Positions 1 to 12,898 are shown, numbered from the stretch's first letter. The stretch is DNA of 64,000 nucleotides from Blumeriella jaapii (GCA_009599575.1 VWND01000004.1:984001-1048000); one strand, 5' to 3'. Numbers and translations: made by a program. Notes: a model not told the origin generated them from the sequence alone.

Positions 1-26
1 TTTTTTTTTTTTTTTTTTTCTTTCGT
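1..26 (+). mobile_element. Gypsy-A (+) fragment left of the Copia insertion
   Basis: A run of 19 T followed by CTTTCGT. It ends in TTCGT, the target duplication of the Copia element that starts at 27. Joining it to position 8248 recreates the poly-T/CGTTAAAACAGC context that is seen in reverse complement at 12,885-12,917 in another copy of the same Gypsy family. The poly-T is therefore internal to that Gypsy element, not a transposon tail. Confidence 0.8.
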
Positions 27-327
27 TGTCGTGCATAGCCGAATAGTCGGTAGGAACCCTCACCGGAGGCTGGGACGGATGAATTGTATACAGTAAGTTG
101 TTACTTGTATTGTTCTAAGTCTGACTGGCGAGCTCTCCGCAAAAAACGGAAAGTTCGGGCTCGCTTAGTTAATCGCTCGGAAAAATTAGTTTCCGAAAAG
201 GCTCGTTATCACGTGACTACGAGCTTTTTAAACTCCAGGAATATTTAACTATTAAAAGCGTATAAAAAAAATAAATCTGGAACAAAAAAAATAAAAAAAA
301 ATAAAAAAATATAAATATAGCGCAACA
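27..327 (-). repeat. 3' LTR of the Copia element
   Basis: It aligns end to end with 7941-8242. Its right half (about 150-320) has lost many G and C relative to the other copy, while its left half is better preserved. Confidence 0.93.
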
Positions 328-832
328 TACTTTCTAACTGATTGCTAATCCGGCGATCAGCTACTTTTAAAGCGCGGGAAAATCCTTTTGTCGTTCGAAT
401 ACGGCCGTAACGCGATATTGCAATATTTATATAGCTTATTTATATTTTTTGTCGTTGCGAAGCGTAAATAAGGCCAATTCAGCTTAAATAAGCGTTTCGT
501 CGCTTTTGAAAACCTTAACTTTTTTATTTTCTTATCAATCTTTTAATAAATTCAGGTTTTATTATCTTGATCAGAAACATCGATATAGCTTTTTCTATAT
601 TTAAAAAAGATCGTCCGCGTGATTTCACGCGATAAATTAATCCAGCTTTTCGGATTCCTAATTCTCGGCGCTTACGCAATCGGAGTTTTGCGAAGTTTAT
701 TTTGCGCAATTAATCGGCTTTTTCGGCCAATTCGTTTTTTTTTAACTTTTTCGAAAAGAGCGATCTTTTCGATATTTCGTTTTAAACGGTTTTTTCGGAG
801 ATTTATATTTGCCCGGCTTCGAAAATGCCGAT

Positions 833-1767
833 ATGGCGCCTAAAAATAAAAGAAACGCTGCTAGCGGTAGAAAAGTTATTAGCGTTGATTTCGGTTCTAA
901 TAGCATTTCCGGAAAGGAAGGGCAAAACATTGGCGCTTTTGAAAAGAGAGCGGCCGAAGATTATTAAAACGAAGAAACTGAAAATGGAAATAACGACGAT
1001 AATCGTTTTTTAAAACGCGCTCGCACCGGAGTCAAAAAGCCTGCTATTCCTGGGCCTTCCAATTTTACTTTTTATATAACTTGTATTATTCGCGAAGCAA
1101 TTGGAAACTTAAATTACGACTGCTTGTCGAATTTGGCTAAAGCTCGTTGCTGTCGATGCTACGTAATTAGCACGTCGTGTATTCCGGCCGACGCGAACGT
1201 TTTGGCTGCGTAATCTTTCGTTTTCAAAACTCGGATTAATAAAATTATTAAAACGGTTAGTTTTATCGAAAAACTTTATCGTTTTTGCTAATCGATTCTT
1301 AGGATATAACGGTTATTTTTTATTCTACGATTAAAACGGTTTTAAAGATGCAAAAAAATAAGCTTTTAAATCGGTCGTAATTTAAAAGCAAAATTAATAA
1401 ATATAAAACGTATTATTAACGCGAAGCTCGCCGCGGCTCGTAGAATTTTTCAGATTTCTGCTTTTCGAATGGAAATTCTTACGCCTGCTTCACGTGCTGG
1501 CGAAATAAGGCCTGGCCACGATTTATCAGAAAATACTTTCGTTTCTAAAGGTCCAGAAGGGAATCTCGCGGCGACCCTTTTGCTAAACGTCCTTGGTTTT
1601 CAGCTTGGTAAAGCTTCGCAAAAAAAAGGAAATGTTCCGGTTGCATAGCCGGCGGCAGCTGTTTCTGGAAGGGCTATCGGAGGGTTTATCCCAGGTTTAA
1701 TTGTCGCGGAACGTCGTGCGCGGATTATTATTTTGGCGGGTTATATTTTTAACTTTTTGCAAAACTG
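833..1767 (+). pseudogene. Antisense open region between Copia pol and 3' LTR
   Basis: This reads on the plus strand, opposite to gag-pol. From an ATG at 833 a frame runs to 1212, starting MAPKNKRNAASGRK and ending ADANVLAA. It contains one in-frame TAA at 965-967, plausibly a former CAA. The predicted peptide is hydrophilic and basic, with a C-x-C and a later C near its end. A second open stretch in plus orientation covers about 1417-1767 with one TAG, and includes the tract IGGFIPGLIVAERRARI. I recognise neither. Its place after pol fits an accessory gene carried antisense, as described in some plant LTR elements. A chance open frame cannot be excluded, because the minus strand here is also fairly open. 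Confidence 0.45.
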
Positions 1768-1849
1768 AGCGGTTTGGTTTTTAGATTTTTGGGTTTGCTT
1801 AGAAAATAGTTTTTGCTATATTTTAAATTTTAATAAAAATCTGTTTAAA

Positions 1850-4800
1850 TAAATATACGTCTGCAAAATGCAAGCTTTTCAGCTCGATTAGTCGAGCTTT
1901 TCGATAAAGCTTCGAAAATCCCGTAGATTAAAAAGTTTAACGAAACTCTCGTGCTTTTGTCGGATCAGATTTTTAATAAAACCGTTTGCGTATATCTTAT
2001 TTATTAAAAAGTATATGATTTTGAATTTCCTATTTTAATACTTCTAGCGAATTTATATATTGCTTATATCGACGTGGCGAAGCTTCGTAGAAATTCTTTT
2101 TTTATTTCTTACGATCAATCTGATCGTTTGCTAATTATCGCAATATACGTTTTATTTAAAAATAACGTCGAATCGAAGCTTTTTAAAAAAACGTTAGAAT
2201 ACTATTATTTTTTTTACGGTCGTTATATAAGCAAATAGCTTCGCTTTAATAGAAAAAATAATGACTGTGTTCTGTCGTATAGCCTTTTACAAAATAACAC
2301 TTTCGAAAAAAAAAAAAATATATTTCTGAAATAATTTCCGAGTTTTTGGATCGTCGGCGAAAAAAGCGTCGGTTAAAATTATTAATTAGTTTTTCCGCTT
2401 TTCCCGATTATAAACGATCTTTAGGAACTTCGTTTTATAAAAATATCGAAGCGTTTAATTGGCTGCTTCGAAATATTAGAAACTTAAATTGATAAAAAAG
2501 TAAAAAAGCTGAAAGGCTGCGAAGGCCACGTCGGGTCGAAGTATAATAGCCGTATACAAAATTAAACCGACCTTTTTTTAATACTTTTTAATCTGCGAAA
2601 GCGTAATTACGCCTGGGTTTTTAACAAATTCGCAGATTAAAAAAAGCGTGCTTGGAAAGCGCCTTTTATATGCATCAAACTTCGTAGCAATTTTTTCGAT
2701 ATACGAATCGTAAAACAGAAAGACTTTCTTTTTTTGTTTGTTTCGTAGAATACGGATTTCGAAAAAAATAATTCAAATCTTTTATGCTTATAAATTCGTA
2801 AGCTTTTTTCAGACCGAAAATGATTTCGTCGGCTTTTAACGAATAAAAGGCGTAGTATAAAACTTAAATATCGTCGACGTAAAACGCTACGTATACGCTT
2901 CGCATTTCGTTAGCGAATATACAAAATTTTTCGCCTATTAATTCGAGCTTTAGCTTTTTTTAAAATATTGGCAAATTCGCCGTATTATAAAATTAAAAAG
3001 TTTTTCAATTTATACAAAGTTCGGTTTAGCTGTATTATTATACTTGGTTGTTTAAATCCATTAAGCAAATGGCACGTAACTGGCTTATTTCTGGAGTTTT
3101 GTTTTGTATTAACGAAAGCATTAATTATATCGAATTATTTGATTTCCAGATCGAAATAGGCCGCCAGCGCTATAACCGTTCGGAAAAAACGGGCTGCGAA
3201 TATAACTGCGTATATAAAAAAAATTAAAGTTTCGTCTTGGAAGTTTCTCTTTACGATTAATTTCGATTTGCACCGTTGCAATTCGCTTAACTATTCGTTT
3301 TATATATAAAAACTTATTTAAATAAAATAGGCTTTATGGTTTTATCCTTTTTGATAATTCTTCAGCATTTTTTAATTTTTAAGTTTTTAATTTCGGTTTT
3401 TGCTTTTTTTTTAAACTGCTTTTCTATCTAATGGTTTTTTAATTCGTTTCAGTTTTTTAAAGCCTTCGAAAAGTTGTTTCGATATTGTTTTTGATCGGAA
3501 AATTAAATATTTTTTACCGATTCTTTTTTTATCGAAGCCGCTATTATTACGTAAACAGCCTGGAAATCTTTTCCATTTATTTGAATCGGCTCGTTTGTTT
3601 AAAACGTATAAACGAATTCGTCGATTTGTTATTTGGTGGATAGAGCCATTAATTAAAAGATTTCGCATATTATGGCGTATATTTTCGATTTATCCGGCCA
3701 GTGTAAAATAAAATCTATACGATTTCGTTTGGCAATTTCTGGAATCAGCTGCTTTTTATCGCTTATCGGAAACTTCGATTTGTTTTTTTTACTTTTTCTG
3801 AATAATGTCTTTTTTTTAATAGTTAGCTTTGGAAAAGCTTTCAAAAGCAATCGTTCAGATGGCTGTTTTATTTTAAATCGATTTGGCGCTTGATTTGCCG
3901 GGCGATAGCTTTTAATTATAATTTGAAGGGTTAAATTGCGCGCTCCCTCGTATAGAGCCATTTTTATGCCCGCGCCGAAAAATCTCTTGAAACTTTGCTC
4001 CGCTTTATCCTGTTTTGCAGTAATAAGCTTTGCTAGTCTGTTATTTTTTTTTAAATTTTTATGATTTTCTGACGCTTTTATCGCGTCGGTTAAAATATTT
4101 CGGATATGCTTTGCATACTTCCGACTGATAATTAGTTTTAAAAATTAAAACTGGTCGATAATAGTTTTGTCGAAAAGACTTTTATAAAAGACTATTATCC
4201 TCGAATTCTGGACGTTTAAATCGACCGTAAAAAAAAAGCTCGATCATTTCGATTTTTATTAGGTTTTTCACTTTCGAAAATTTAACTTTATCTTTTGAAA
4301 TATTTAAATCCATTAGTATTAAAATATCTTTTTTTTTTATCGTAAACCTTGAAGGTCCATCAGAAAAGCCTGAAATAAGTTTTGGTCCTGATAGCGGCTT
4401 CGATAAAAAAAAAAAACCTTTATTTTCTTTTGAAAAATCTGAAGGTTGCTCGTTTTATAATAATAGCTTTTTCTTTGTATTATTTCTTTTTTAGCATATC
4501 GAGTTTTGCTGGTCTGCGCCGCTACTAAAACCGCCCGCTAATATTTAATATTTAGCGTTTTAAGCTTTTTCGTTTTTCGCGTTTTCGATAAATTCCACGG
4601 TTTTTTGAAATTTTAGTCTAGTTATGGGACTTGGACTTTTACGCTCCGAGGAATAAAACTTAGACTCGTCAAATATTACGTTTCGGCTCGTAATCACACG
4701 CATTAATTAAAATACTTAGATTTTGTAAATATTAAAGGCGCTATATTTAATCAAATATCCGATATATCTTTTCGGAAGGATTTTAAATTTTCTTTTGTAT

Positions 4801-6560
4801 TTTATGGCCTTCCGATTTTTTATTATTAAATACGCACGAGCTTCGTACGTATAAACTTTGCTTCAGTCTGGTTTAAAATCGGCCGTACGCGCTTTTATAA
4901 TAGCAGGGTCGTAATACCGGAAGTATTACCTGAACCAGCTGTGTAAAACTTTATTTAAAAACTTAAATTGTCTTTTCGTAAGCGGCGATATATTATACAA
5001 ATGCGCTGTTGTTTTTATCGTTTCGGGCTAAAAAAAGGTTGGAAGGCCCGTTTTAATTTTTATTTTTATCGAACGCTTAATTACTTTCCTTTTTGTTCGT
5101 TCGATCGAGCCGTTTAGCTAGTGCACGTAAAATAAAGTTAATTCCAAATCGATACTTTCGCGCTTCGTCCATTTTTAATATTTCGAAATAATGTTTTTTT
5201 GCTTTAAAATTACCGACGATTCGTTATCTTATCGAATTTTACAAATAGAAAAATTATATTAACGTTTTATTTATGCGTCGAACGTTTGAAAACGGTTCAA
5301 AACGATTTTTATATTTTTCGTTTTGATAACGAAGGCTTAAATCTTCCTATTATATTCGTTTTTTATTAAAAACATTTACGTCGAGCCGTTATAAGTTTCT
5401 CTACGATCTTTGAAATAATCGTAAAAGTCCCAGCCGATGCGAAAAAAAGGCTTAGAAGATTTGTTTTTTAATATTGCTTTTGAAATCATTTGTTTTAAAT
5501 ACGTAACAGCATACTTTTCGCATTCCATTTTAATTAAGCCTTTGATTTTTATTCTACGAATGTTTTCGACTAGCTTTTCGAACGCGTTTTTACTTAAATG
5601 GCCCGAACGAAAATGCTATAAGCGCGCATCGTTATCCCGATCGTACGTAAATACGCTGTTTTTCTTAAATTTATGGCGCGTATAACGTTTCGAAATTATA
5701 TAAATTATTAGGCCGGACGAATTACGTTTTAAAAAGTTTAAATTATCACGTAAAAAATGCGAATAAAAAAAGCAATTGACTTTGATATATTTAAACATAT
5801 AAAAATCGGCGATCGTTTGATATTGACGTTTTAAAATAAAATTTTTAAAACTTTCAGAACGAAAAGTATTATCCGACTTTTAGAATTAATAATCTTTTTT
5901 AATTAAAAAACTAGCGGAAATAATATTGGTAGTAAAATCTGGAACGAACGCCACGTTGTTAAAAATCATATTTTAAAGCTTTTTATTTTTCTTGCGAAAA
6001 GCCCCTTTTATTAGACGATTTTTTTTTCCGACGATTAAAAAACTTTGTATGCTTGCATAAACGCTGTTAATAAAATTATTAATCTTTTTATAAGACTTTT
6101 CGATAAAAAAGTTTTTGTCGTTTATCAAATGGATTCTAAAGCAATTGTTAAAAAAAATACTTTTATTTAAAAAATAATACTAACCAGGCTTTAAAGCTAG
6201 AACGTTGATTCCGAAATGCTTTTTAATCGTATCAAAGCAAAAAAAACAGAAAATTGCGATAAAAAACTTTTTCTGATCGTTTTTAAAAATTGATTTTGGA
6301 ATCTGTTTTGGCTTATTTATTAGAATTTCAAAAATTTTGTTAATTGCGATTATTTAAATACTTTTTTTATTTAAAGTTTTTAAAACCTTTTTATAATTAA
6401 AAAACAGCTTTTTTCGCATTTCAGCGATTTTCTGCCTATCTGAAAAGTTAGAAAAAGTCTTTTTTTCACGACGATTATTTATTGCGTACAAAAGCTTTTT
6501 ATAATCGGTTAAGAAATAAAAATAGCGCTTTTTTGGAAATGTCGCATAAGCAGTTTATAT

Positions 6561-6604
<44 letters not shown>

Positions 6605-7900
6605 CCTTTTTTTTTTTCTACGATTTTTCGAAGTATCGTTGTTTTCAGAATCGAAAAAAGAAATAGCGAAAACTCCGACTTTTCGGCTTAAATTATCGAA
6701 TCCTCGGTTGTTTTTAAAAGAAAAAATTATAAAGCTTAATTCGATTAAAATCTTTTTTATAAGAAGGCCGGCAAGTTCGTTTTTCAGATACTTAGTTTTT
6801 TTGCCGTTCGCCTATTATAAATTAATATATACGGCGACTGCGTCGAAAAAATCGGTAGCAGCGTAGCGGCCATTTACATCAGAAATCTTATACTCGACAG
6901 CTGCTTTGTAAACGATCTGCCATTCTTTCATTTACTCGGTGATATTCATTTTCTCGCTGTACGTTTTTACGAAAAATGTTTCTGTAATTAAATCTGACGG
7001 AGTTAACTACGGAAAAATATGCAGGGGCAATATCCTTTTTCAGAATACGAACGAGGGCCTAAAATAACTTTTGTTTTTTTTTATAATGTGGATTCTTAAT
7101 TTTACGCATACTTCTATTTATTAAAAAATTTCTTTGCAGGTTAATATGGAAAGTGGCGTACGCTTTTTTATTATTAATAGCGTTAATCTTCGATTAAGCA
7201 ATTGCAAAGTTTATCAAACTAGTTTTTATAATTGAAAAGATCCAGTCGAGCAATTTCTGATAGGCAATAACGTACTTTTGCTATTTTTTAAGCTTTTTTA
7301 AATGGTTTTTAAAAAAATAATCGATTTCATTTTTCAAATCGTCGAAAATTAAATTGGCTGGTCGAGGCTTGTCGGAAAAGTTGCTAGTCGTAACGGCGGC
7401 TTTTTTTACCTCGGTTATACTATTATATTCGGCGCATTTTCGATCGTAGTCTGTTTGGCGCTTTCTGTTCCTTTGATCGATAAACTAATAAAAAGACTGT
7501 TTTTATGGTCGTTTATTAATAAAAAAGCGAAATGAAAGATTAAAATCGGTGTAATCGAAAAGAAAAATTCCTGATCGGTGAAATTTGTACGCTTTCAATT
7601 AAAAAATCCACGATTTTGAATCGTGGAAAAAAACCTTTTTTTTCGTAGGGGCCGATATATTGTTTTCGTTATAAAAGGTCGATTGATTTGGTTGAAAAAA
7701 ATAAAAAAATAAAAATAAAATTTATAAGTTAAAAAAATCGAAAAATTAATGCTTTCCGCATTTTTAATAGCTTTTTATCGATTCGTAGCCTTTTGCTAAA
7801 TAAAGAAAACTTTGCAAAATATAACCTCTTACGAATATTTCTTAACAATTCGAATAGATTGACCGGTAAAAGCTTCCAACGAGTCTTCTAGCGTATGCAT
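1850..7900 (-). pseudogene. Copia gag-pol polyprotein, many stops
   Basis: The minus-strand frame starts at an ATG at 7900 (MHTLEDSLEAF...) just inside the 5' LTR. Integrase is visible near 5.1-5.3 kb as KIRxDNE, then LNGSIER, a form of the QNGxxER motif with the Gln codon turned into a stop. Reverse transcriptase shows FDIINAFVN near 3.1 kb and the catalytic box FYVDDI near 2.86 kb. RNase H shows TDAFFADDPKTRK near 2.37 kb, and the C-terminus has STGFSKL near 1.9 kb. Stops and frame changes are scattered throughout, mainly where CAA, CAG or TGG are expected. The protein would polymerise, process and integrate the element's own cDNA. It cannot be produced from this copy. Confidence 0.9.
6563..6604. 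repeat. Homopolymer T42
   Basis: A run of 42 T, shortly followed by two further T runs, inside the Copia gag-pol region (A-rich on the sense strand). Its length is likely to be unreliable in any assembly. Confidence 0.9.
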
Positions 7901-7940
7901 TGCAGAAAAAAGCTTATTAATTGGCTCCGAGGCTTATAAT

Positions 7941-8242
7941 TGTCGTGCATAACCGAATAATCGGTAAAAACCCTTACCGAAAGCTGGAACGAATAAATTG
8001 TATGCAGTAAATTATTATTTATATTATTCTAAATCTGACTGGCGAGCTCTCCGCAAAAAACGGAAGGTTCGGGCTCGCTTAGTCAGTCGCTCGGAAAAAC
8101 TAGTCTCCGAGGAGGCTCGTTATCACGTGACTACGAGCCTTTCTGAGCTCCAGGAACATCTAACTACTAAAAGCGTACAGAAAGAATGAATCTGGAACAA
8201 AAGAAATGAAAGGAAATAAAGGAATGTAAATATAACGCAACA
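7941..8242 (-). repeat. 5' LTR of the Copia element
   Basis: Pair of 27-327. Here the left half carries the excess A/T changes and the right half is well preserved (for example GAGCTCCAGGAACATC), the reverse of the other copy. Confidence 0.93.
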
Positions 8243-9070
8243 TTCGTTAAAACAGCTTTTTCGTTTTACGAAAAACAATTATATTAAAAACCGAAGAAAA
8301 GCTTTCGCCGCGATGGCCTTTCAGTTTAATATAATCGATAATTTAGAAAAGCCATTTTTTGAATTTTTTAAACGACCAATTCGAAAACGAGTTTCTTAAT
8401 CTACTGCTTATTCAATTTTTATTTGCCAAATTATTATATACGCTTTTAAGCTGATTTTCAGAAAAGAAACAGTTAAAATGTTTTTAATTTTTTTATACGA
8501 GATCGACAGAATATTAAACGACCTTACGTATAATACTTTTTTTAAAACCCAATTTTACAGTTTTTTCGAACGTTTCAAAACTAATAAAATATCGATTTCG
8601 ATCTTTTTAATCAGCTTAATAAAACTAACTTCGAATGAATTTTTTTTCGAATTTTTTCTTTCGAAATACAAAAACCTCGAATACGTGTTTTTTAAAGCCG
8701 CCAATAACGAGCTAGCCTTTTACCGGCCTTACGATTATAAAATCGAGCTTATTATAAATAAAAAAAAATTAAAATACATTTTTTTGTATAAAATATCGAT
8801 TTTAAAATTCGAAATTGTTAAGATTTATTTCTAAAATAACTTTGATAAAAGCTTTATCGAACTTTTTACCGCTTTTTTTGCTGCTCCAATGCTTTTCGCT
8901 AAAAAACCCGACGGTTTATTACGTTTTTGTATCGATTATCGAGCTTTTAATAATATTATTCGCAAAAATCGCTATTTCCTTCTTTTTATCGATAAGATTT
9001 TTGCTCGTTTCTCGGGAATACGAATCTTTACGAAGCTCGATATTCGTTAAGCTTTTTACAGAATTCGAAT
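8243..9070 (+). repeat. Left arm of an ~830-bp inverted repeat
   Basis: It is the reverse complement of 12064-12898 apart from scattered transitions. The inverted repeat arises because two Gypsy-A copies lie in opposite orientation; both arms cover the segment just before and at the start of reverse transcriptase. Confidence 0.88.
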
Positions 9071-11796
9071 GGATTCCGCCAATAAAAAACTAACGACGTT
9101 TCGTACGCGTTACGGCGCTTATAAATGCAAAATGTTACCTTTTGGCCTTATTAATAAATTCGTAATTTACCAACGTTATATAAACGACGTTTTTTCGATT
9201 ATTTAAACGATTTTTGTATTATATATCTGAATAATATTTTTATTTATTCGTTCGATTTTTTAAAATACGCTATATACGTTCGTAAAATGTTTTAAAAGCT
9301 CGCTAACGTTGGATTACAGGCCGATATTCGGAAGTCTGAATTCAACGTTATTCGGACCCGTTATTTAGGCTTTATTATTTCGATTAAAAGTTTAAAAGTA
9401 GATTTAAAAAAGGTTTTCGTAATCGCTTATTAAAAGCCTTTTATTATTGTAAAAAATGTATAAAGCTTTTTTGATTTTTGTAATTTTTACCGACGTTTTA
9501 TTCGAAACTACGGTATAATTGCAAAGCTTTTAATTTATTTAACTAAAGCTAACGTTTTTTTCAATTTCACTTTTAAGTGTTAAAAAAGTTTCGACCTTTT
9601 TATATTAGCTTTTATTATTACACCAGTTCTATAATATTACAAATAAGACTTTTTTTGCATATTAAAAATTAACGCTTTCGACGGCGTAATAGCTTTTGTG
9701 CTTTCACAATTTTATAATAACGATTAGCTTCCAGTCGTTTATTTTAGCAAAATTATAGCTTTCGCAAAGCTAAACTACGTCGTACACGATAAAAAGATGC
9801 TTGCAATCGTAAGATTTTTAGACAACTTTCGTGCTAAATTAACTAGTTCAGTTTATTAAATTAAAATTATTACTAATTATAAAATTTTGGAATATTTTAT
9901 AATTTTCAAACTTTTGAACGCTCGATAAGCACGCTGGGCCGAGCTTTTCGCCGATTACAACTTTTTTATTACGTACAAATCAGATAAACACAATTTTCTG
10001 GCTGACGTATTAACACGTCGTATAAGCGAATTCGATCGCTAAAACTTTTTTAAACGCATTTAACGCCTGCAAATCCTTTTTCGAGCAAATCAGATCGATT
10101 ACCGACTTTTGACTAAAAAACTTCGATTTCTTACGGCCTTCGAAACAGTTGTTTTTATCGTTGAAATAATTGATTTTTTTTTCGCATTTCGTATCGTTAA
10201 CCAAATTTTCTACGCTAATCGCACAGCTAGCAGTTTAATAGCCTTCCGAAAAAAAGCTGTACGAAACGCTACGAAAAACGACGCTAACAACATTTCGTTT
10301 TCGTATACATTTAAACGCGACTTGTTATTATATTACGGTCGCTTAATAATATTAGACGTCGATCATTTTCGTTTGGCTTTTATACGAAAAATATACGACC
10401 AGATTTTTACCGTTTATTTTAGCGCTCGCAAAACTACGCAATTGCTTTCGAATTAATATTATTAGCGAAATATAACAGCTTTTGTAAAATAATACTATCG
10501 CAATTGCCACGCTTATCGAAAAAGTTTTGTTTCAAAAAATAAGCGTTCCGGCTTTTTTCAGCTTTTTTTTGTTTTTAACCATTTTTGAAAGCACGTTATA
10601 ATAGACTTTTGCAGCTTTAACAAAAACAAATACGATTACGATAACGTATTCGTAATAATAAATCGCTTTTCCAAGCAAGCTATTTCGATTTTCTGCTATA
10701 AAAATATCGATGCTCGAGGCCTCGCTAAATTGTATATATTTTATATATATAAGTATTTTGGCCTTTCGAAAAATATTATTAGCGATCGTAGCTTTTAGTA
10801 TTAGTTTATTTTCTGGTTTAAATTAAATAAAATATTCGGTACGCAATTGAAGCTTTCGATAGCCGTTTATTTTAAAATCGACGGTCAGACCGAAATTTAC
10901 AATTAATACCTGTAAAAACGCTTTCGATTTTTCGTGAATTTTTATTAAAACGATTGGAACGAATTTCTTTTAATAATAAATTTCGCCCAAATGATTTTTT
11001 TTTACGAAAGTTTAAATGGCCTTTCATTTTTTAAAATTATATACGATTACACTTTTCATATCAATTGGAACTGAAAGCTCGATATTTTCTTTTTTCCTAA
11101 TTTTTTATATAAACTAAACGCAAACGAAGCTCGTGCGTACGCTCGCTGCTATTACGACGCCTGAAACTTTGTCAAATCGCATTTTAATAAATCTACGACA
11201 AAATAAAAAGAAATGCGAATAAGTTTCGCCGCGCGATCGATTTTGATATTAGCGATTACGTTTAGCTCGATATACGTTTATTTCCGACCTTCCGGCTTTT
11301 TCGCAAACTCGACAATTTTATAAACAGCCTTTTTAAAATTATAATTAAAATTTTCGACAACGCTTTTAAGCTAGATTTTCCTAGTATAATAAACGTACAT
11401 CCAGTTTTTCACGCTAATCGATTGCGTAAAACAGCTGACGACGCGCTTTTAAATCAGGTTAATCTAGCCTTTAAACTTATTAATATAATTAGTAAGCTTA
11501 AATACGAAGTCGAAAAATTAATCGCCTGTCGAATGCAGCGGAAGACTTTTTAATACAAAGCTTTTTAAATAAGCTTAGATAAAGATTTCACGTAGTATTC
11601 CGCGTTTGATTTTATATACGTTTTTTTGAAAATGCGCGACTTTTATTTAGCGCATAAAAAGCTTTCCGGTTTTTTTGCAAAACTTGTAAACTGGCTAAAA
11701 ACGTATTCCGAAGATTTGGATTTATACGATTATTTGGATAGCGACGTATTAATAAATAAAAGCTCGAAAGCGCGTTTTTTTCGGACGGAGGAATAG
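8478..11796 (+). pseudogene. Gypsy-A pol (RT, RNase H, integrase, chromodomain), broken
   Basis: Reading across frames: NELAFYRPYDYKIEL (about 8.71 kb) matches the conserved lead-in of Gypsy reverse transcriptase. Then come RFCIDYRAFN, FTKLDI (about 9.03 kb) and LPFGL (about 9.14 kb), with the catalytic YLDD changed to YLNN (about 9.22 kb). RNase H follows at about 9.7-10.0 kb (ending LADVLTRR). Integrase is at about 10.3-11.2 kb (SDRSF, then KIDGQTEIYN). Near 11.5-11.65 kb EYEVEKLIACRMQRK looks like the start of a C-terminal chromodomain, which in chromoviruses directs integration to heterochromatin. Stops are frequent. Confidence 0.87.
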
Positions 11797-12063
11797 TATA
11801 ACGATTTACTCTTTTGCTATTTCGTATATTATCCCAGCAATTACGTATAGCTGCAAGCTTTTTGGTCTTTTAATGGGTCTCTTATTAATTGTGGAGACTA
11901 TTATATATATAAAGCTTTTTTTCCTTAGCAACCTCTGCCTTCTGTAATTATTGATTTTAAGTAAATATTTTGGTTACAAAACCAAAGGCTCGTTTTTTAT
12001 ATCATATGAACACGGCGACCAATTGACTGATCTCCCAGCCCTTCGACTGATTAGATCGTTACA
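11797..12063 (+). repeat. 3' LTR of Gypsy-A (+)
   Basis: 267 bp, beginning TATAACGATTTACTC (ancestrally TGTGACGATTCACTC, judged from the other copies) and ending TCGTTACA. It has the same length as the inverted copies at 15206-15472 and 16962-17227. Confidence 0.9.
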
Positions 12064-12898
12064 TTTATTCGAATTTTATAAAAAGTTTAACGAATATCGA
12101 ATTTCGTAAAAATTCGCGCTTTCGAAAAACGAACAAAAGTCTTATCGATAAAAAAAAAGAAATAGCGATTTTTACGAGTAATATTATTAAAAATTCGATA
12201 ATCGATATAAAAACGTAATAAACCGTCGGATTTTTTTTAGCGAAAAGCATTGAAATAGCGAAAAAAGCGGTGAAAAGTTCGATAAAACTTTTATTAAAAT
12301 TATTTTACAAATAAGTTTTGATAATTTCGAGTTTTAGAATCGATATTTTATATAAAAAAGTGTATTTCAGTTTTTTATTTATTTATAATAAATTCGATTT
12401 TATAATCGTAGGGCCGGTAAGAGGCTAGCTCGTTACTAGCGGCCTTAAAAAACACGTATTCGAGGTTTTTGTACTTCGGAAAAAAAAATTCGAAAAAAGG
12501 TTTAATCGAAATTAGCTTTGCTAAACTGATTAAAAAGATCGAAATCGATATTTCGTTGGTTTTGAAACGTTCGAAAAAATTATAAAATTGGGTTTTAAAA
12601 AAAATATTATACGTAAAATCGTTTAATATTTTGTCGATTTCGTACAAAAAGGTTAAAAACATTTTAATTGCTTTTTTTCTGAAAATCAGCTTAAAAGCAT
12701 ATATAATAATTTGATAAATAAAAATTAAATAAGCAGTAGGTTAAAGGATTCGTTTTCGAACTGGTCGTTTAAAAAATTCAGAAAATGGCTTATTTAAATT
12801 ATCGATTATATTAAGCTGAAAAGCTATCGCGGCGAAAGTTTTCCTTCGGTTTTTAATATAACTGTTTTTCGTAAAACGAAAAAGCTGTTTTAACGAAA
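12064..12898 (-). repeat. Right arm of the ~830-bp inverted repeat
   Basis: Reverse complement of 8243-9070. It ends at the Gypsy-A(+) LTR boundary. Confidence 0.88.

Larger units (their letters stand above)
27..8242 (-). mobile_element. Complete Ty1/Copia LTR retrotransposon, RIP-degraded
   Basis: An 8.2-kb element on the minus strand with two LTRs of 301 and 302 bp. Both begin TGTTGCG and end CGACA when read in the sense direction. A 5-bp direct repeat TTCGT (22-26 and 8243-8247) flanks it, so the insertion boundaries are certain. The order along the minus strand is 5' LTR (7941-8242), gag, integrase (about 5.9-5.0 kb), reverse transcriptase (about 3.3-2.4 kb) and RNase H (about 2.4-1.85 kb), then about 1.5 kb of extra DNA and the 3' LTR. 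Integrase before reverse transcriptase is the Copia order. It has inserted into a plus-strand Gypsy-A element. All frames carry stops, so it is inactive. Confidence 0.95.
8243..12063 (+). mobile_element. Gypsy-A element (+), 3' two thirds with 3' LTR
   Basis: A chromovirus-like Ty3/Gypsy element reading rightward. It continues from positions 1-26 after the Copia insertion; its 5' part lies outside the window. It holds reverse transcriptase, RNase H, integrase and a chromodomain-like tail, then a purine-rich tract (GGACGGAGGAATAG, 11784-11796) and a 267-bp 3' LTR. The LTR end abuts the reverse transcriptase of an oppositely oriented copy of the same family at 12064. This suggests the element inserted there. 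Confidence 0.88.

Noticed and set aside
1..19. Poly-T at the window start as the tail of a LINE or a contig end
   Set aside because: The same homopolymer occurs in reverse complement at 12,899-12,916 at the same place in the other Gypsy-A copy, so it is internal to Gypsy-A.
1861..2390. Plus-strand open frame with few stops across the Copia RNase H
   Set aside because: The minus strand there clearly encodes RNase H (TDAFFADDPKTRK and the following helix), so the plus frame is its shadow.
6482..6691. Short protein with a long Phe tract
   Set aside because: Simply the T42 homopolymer read in frame inside the Copia internal region.
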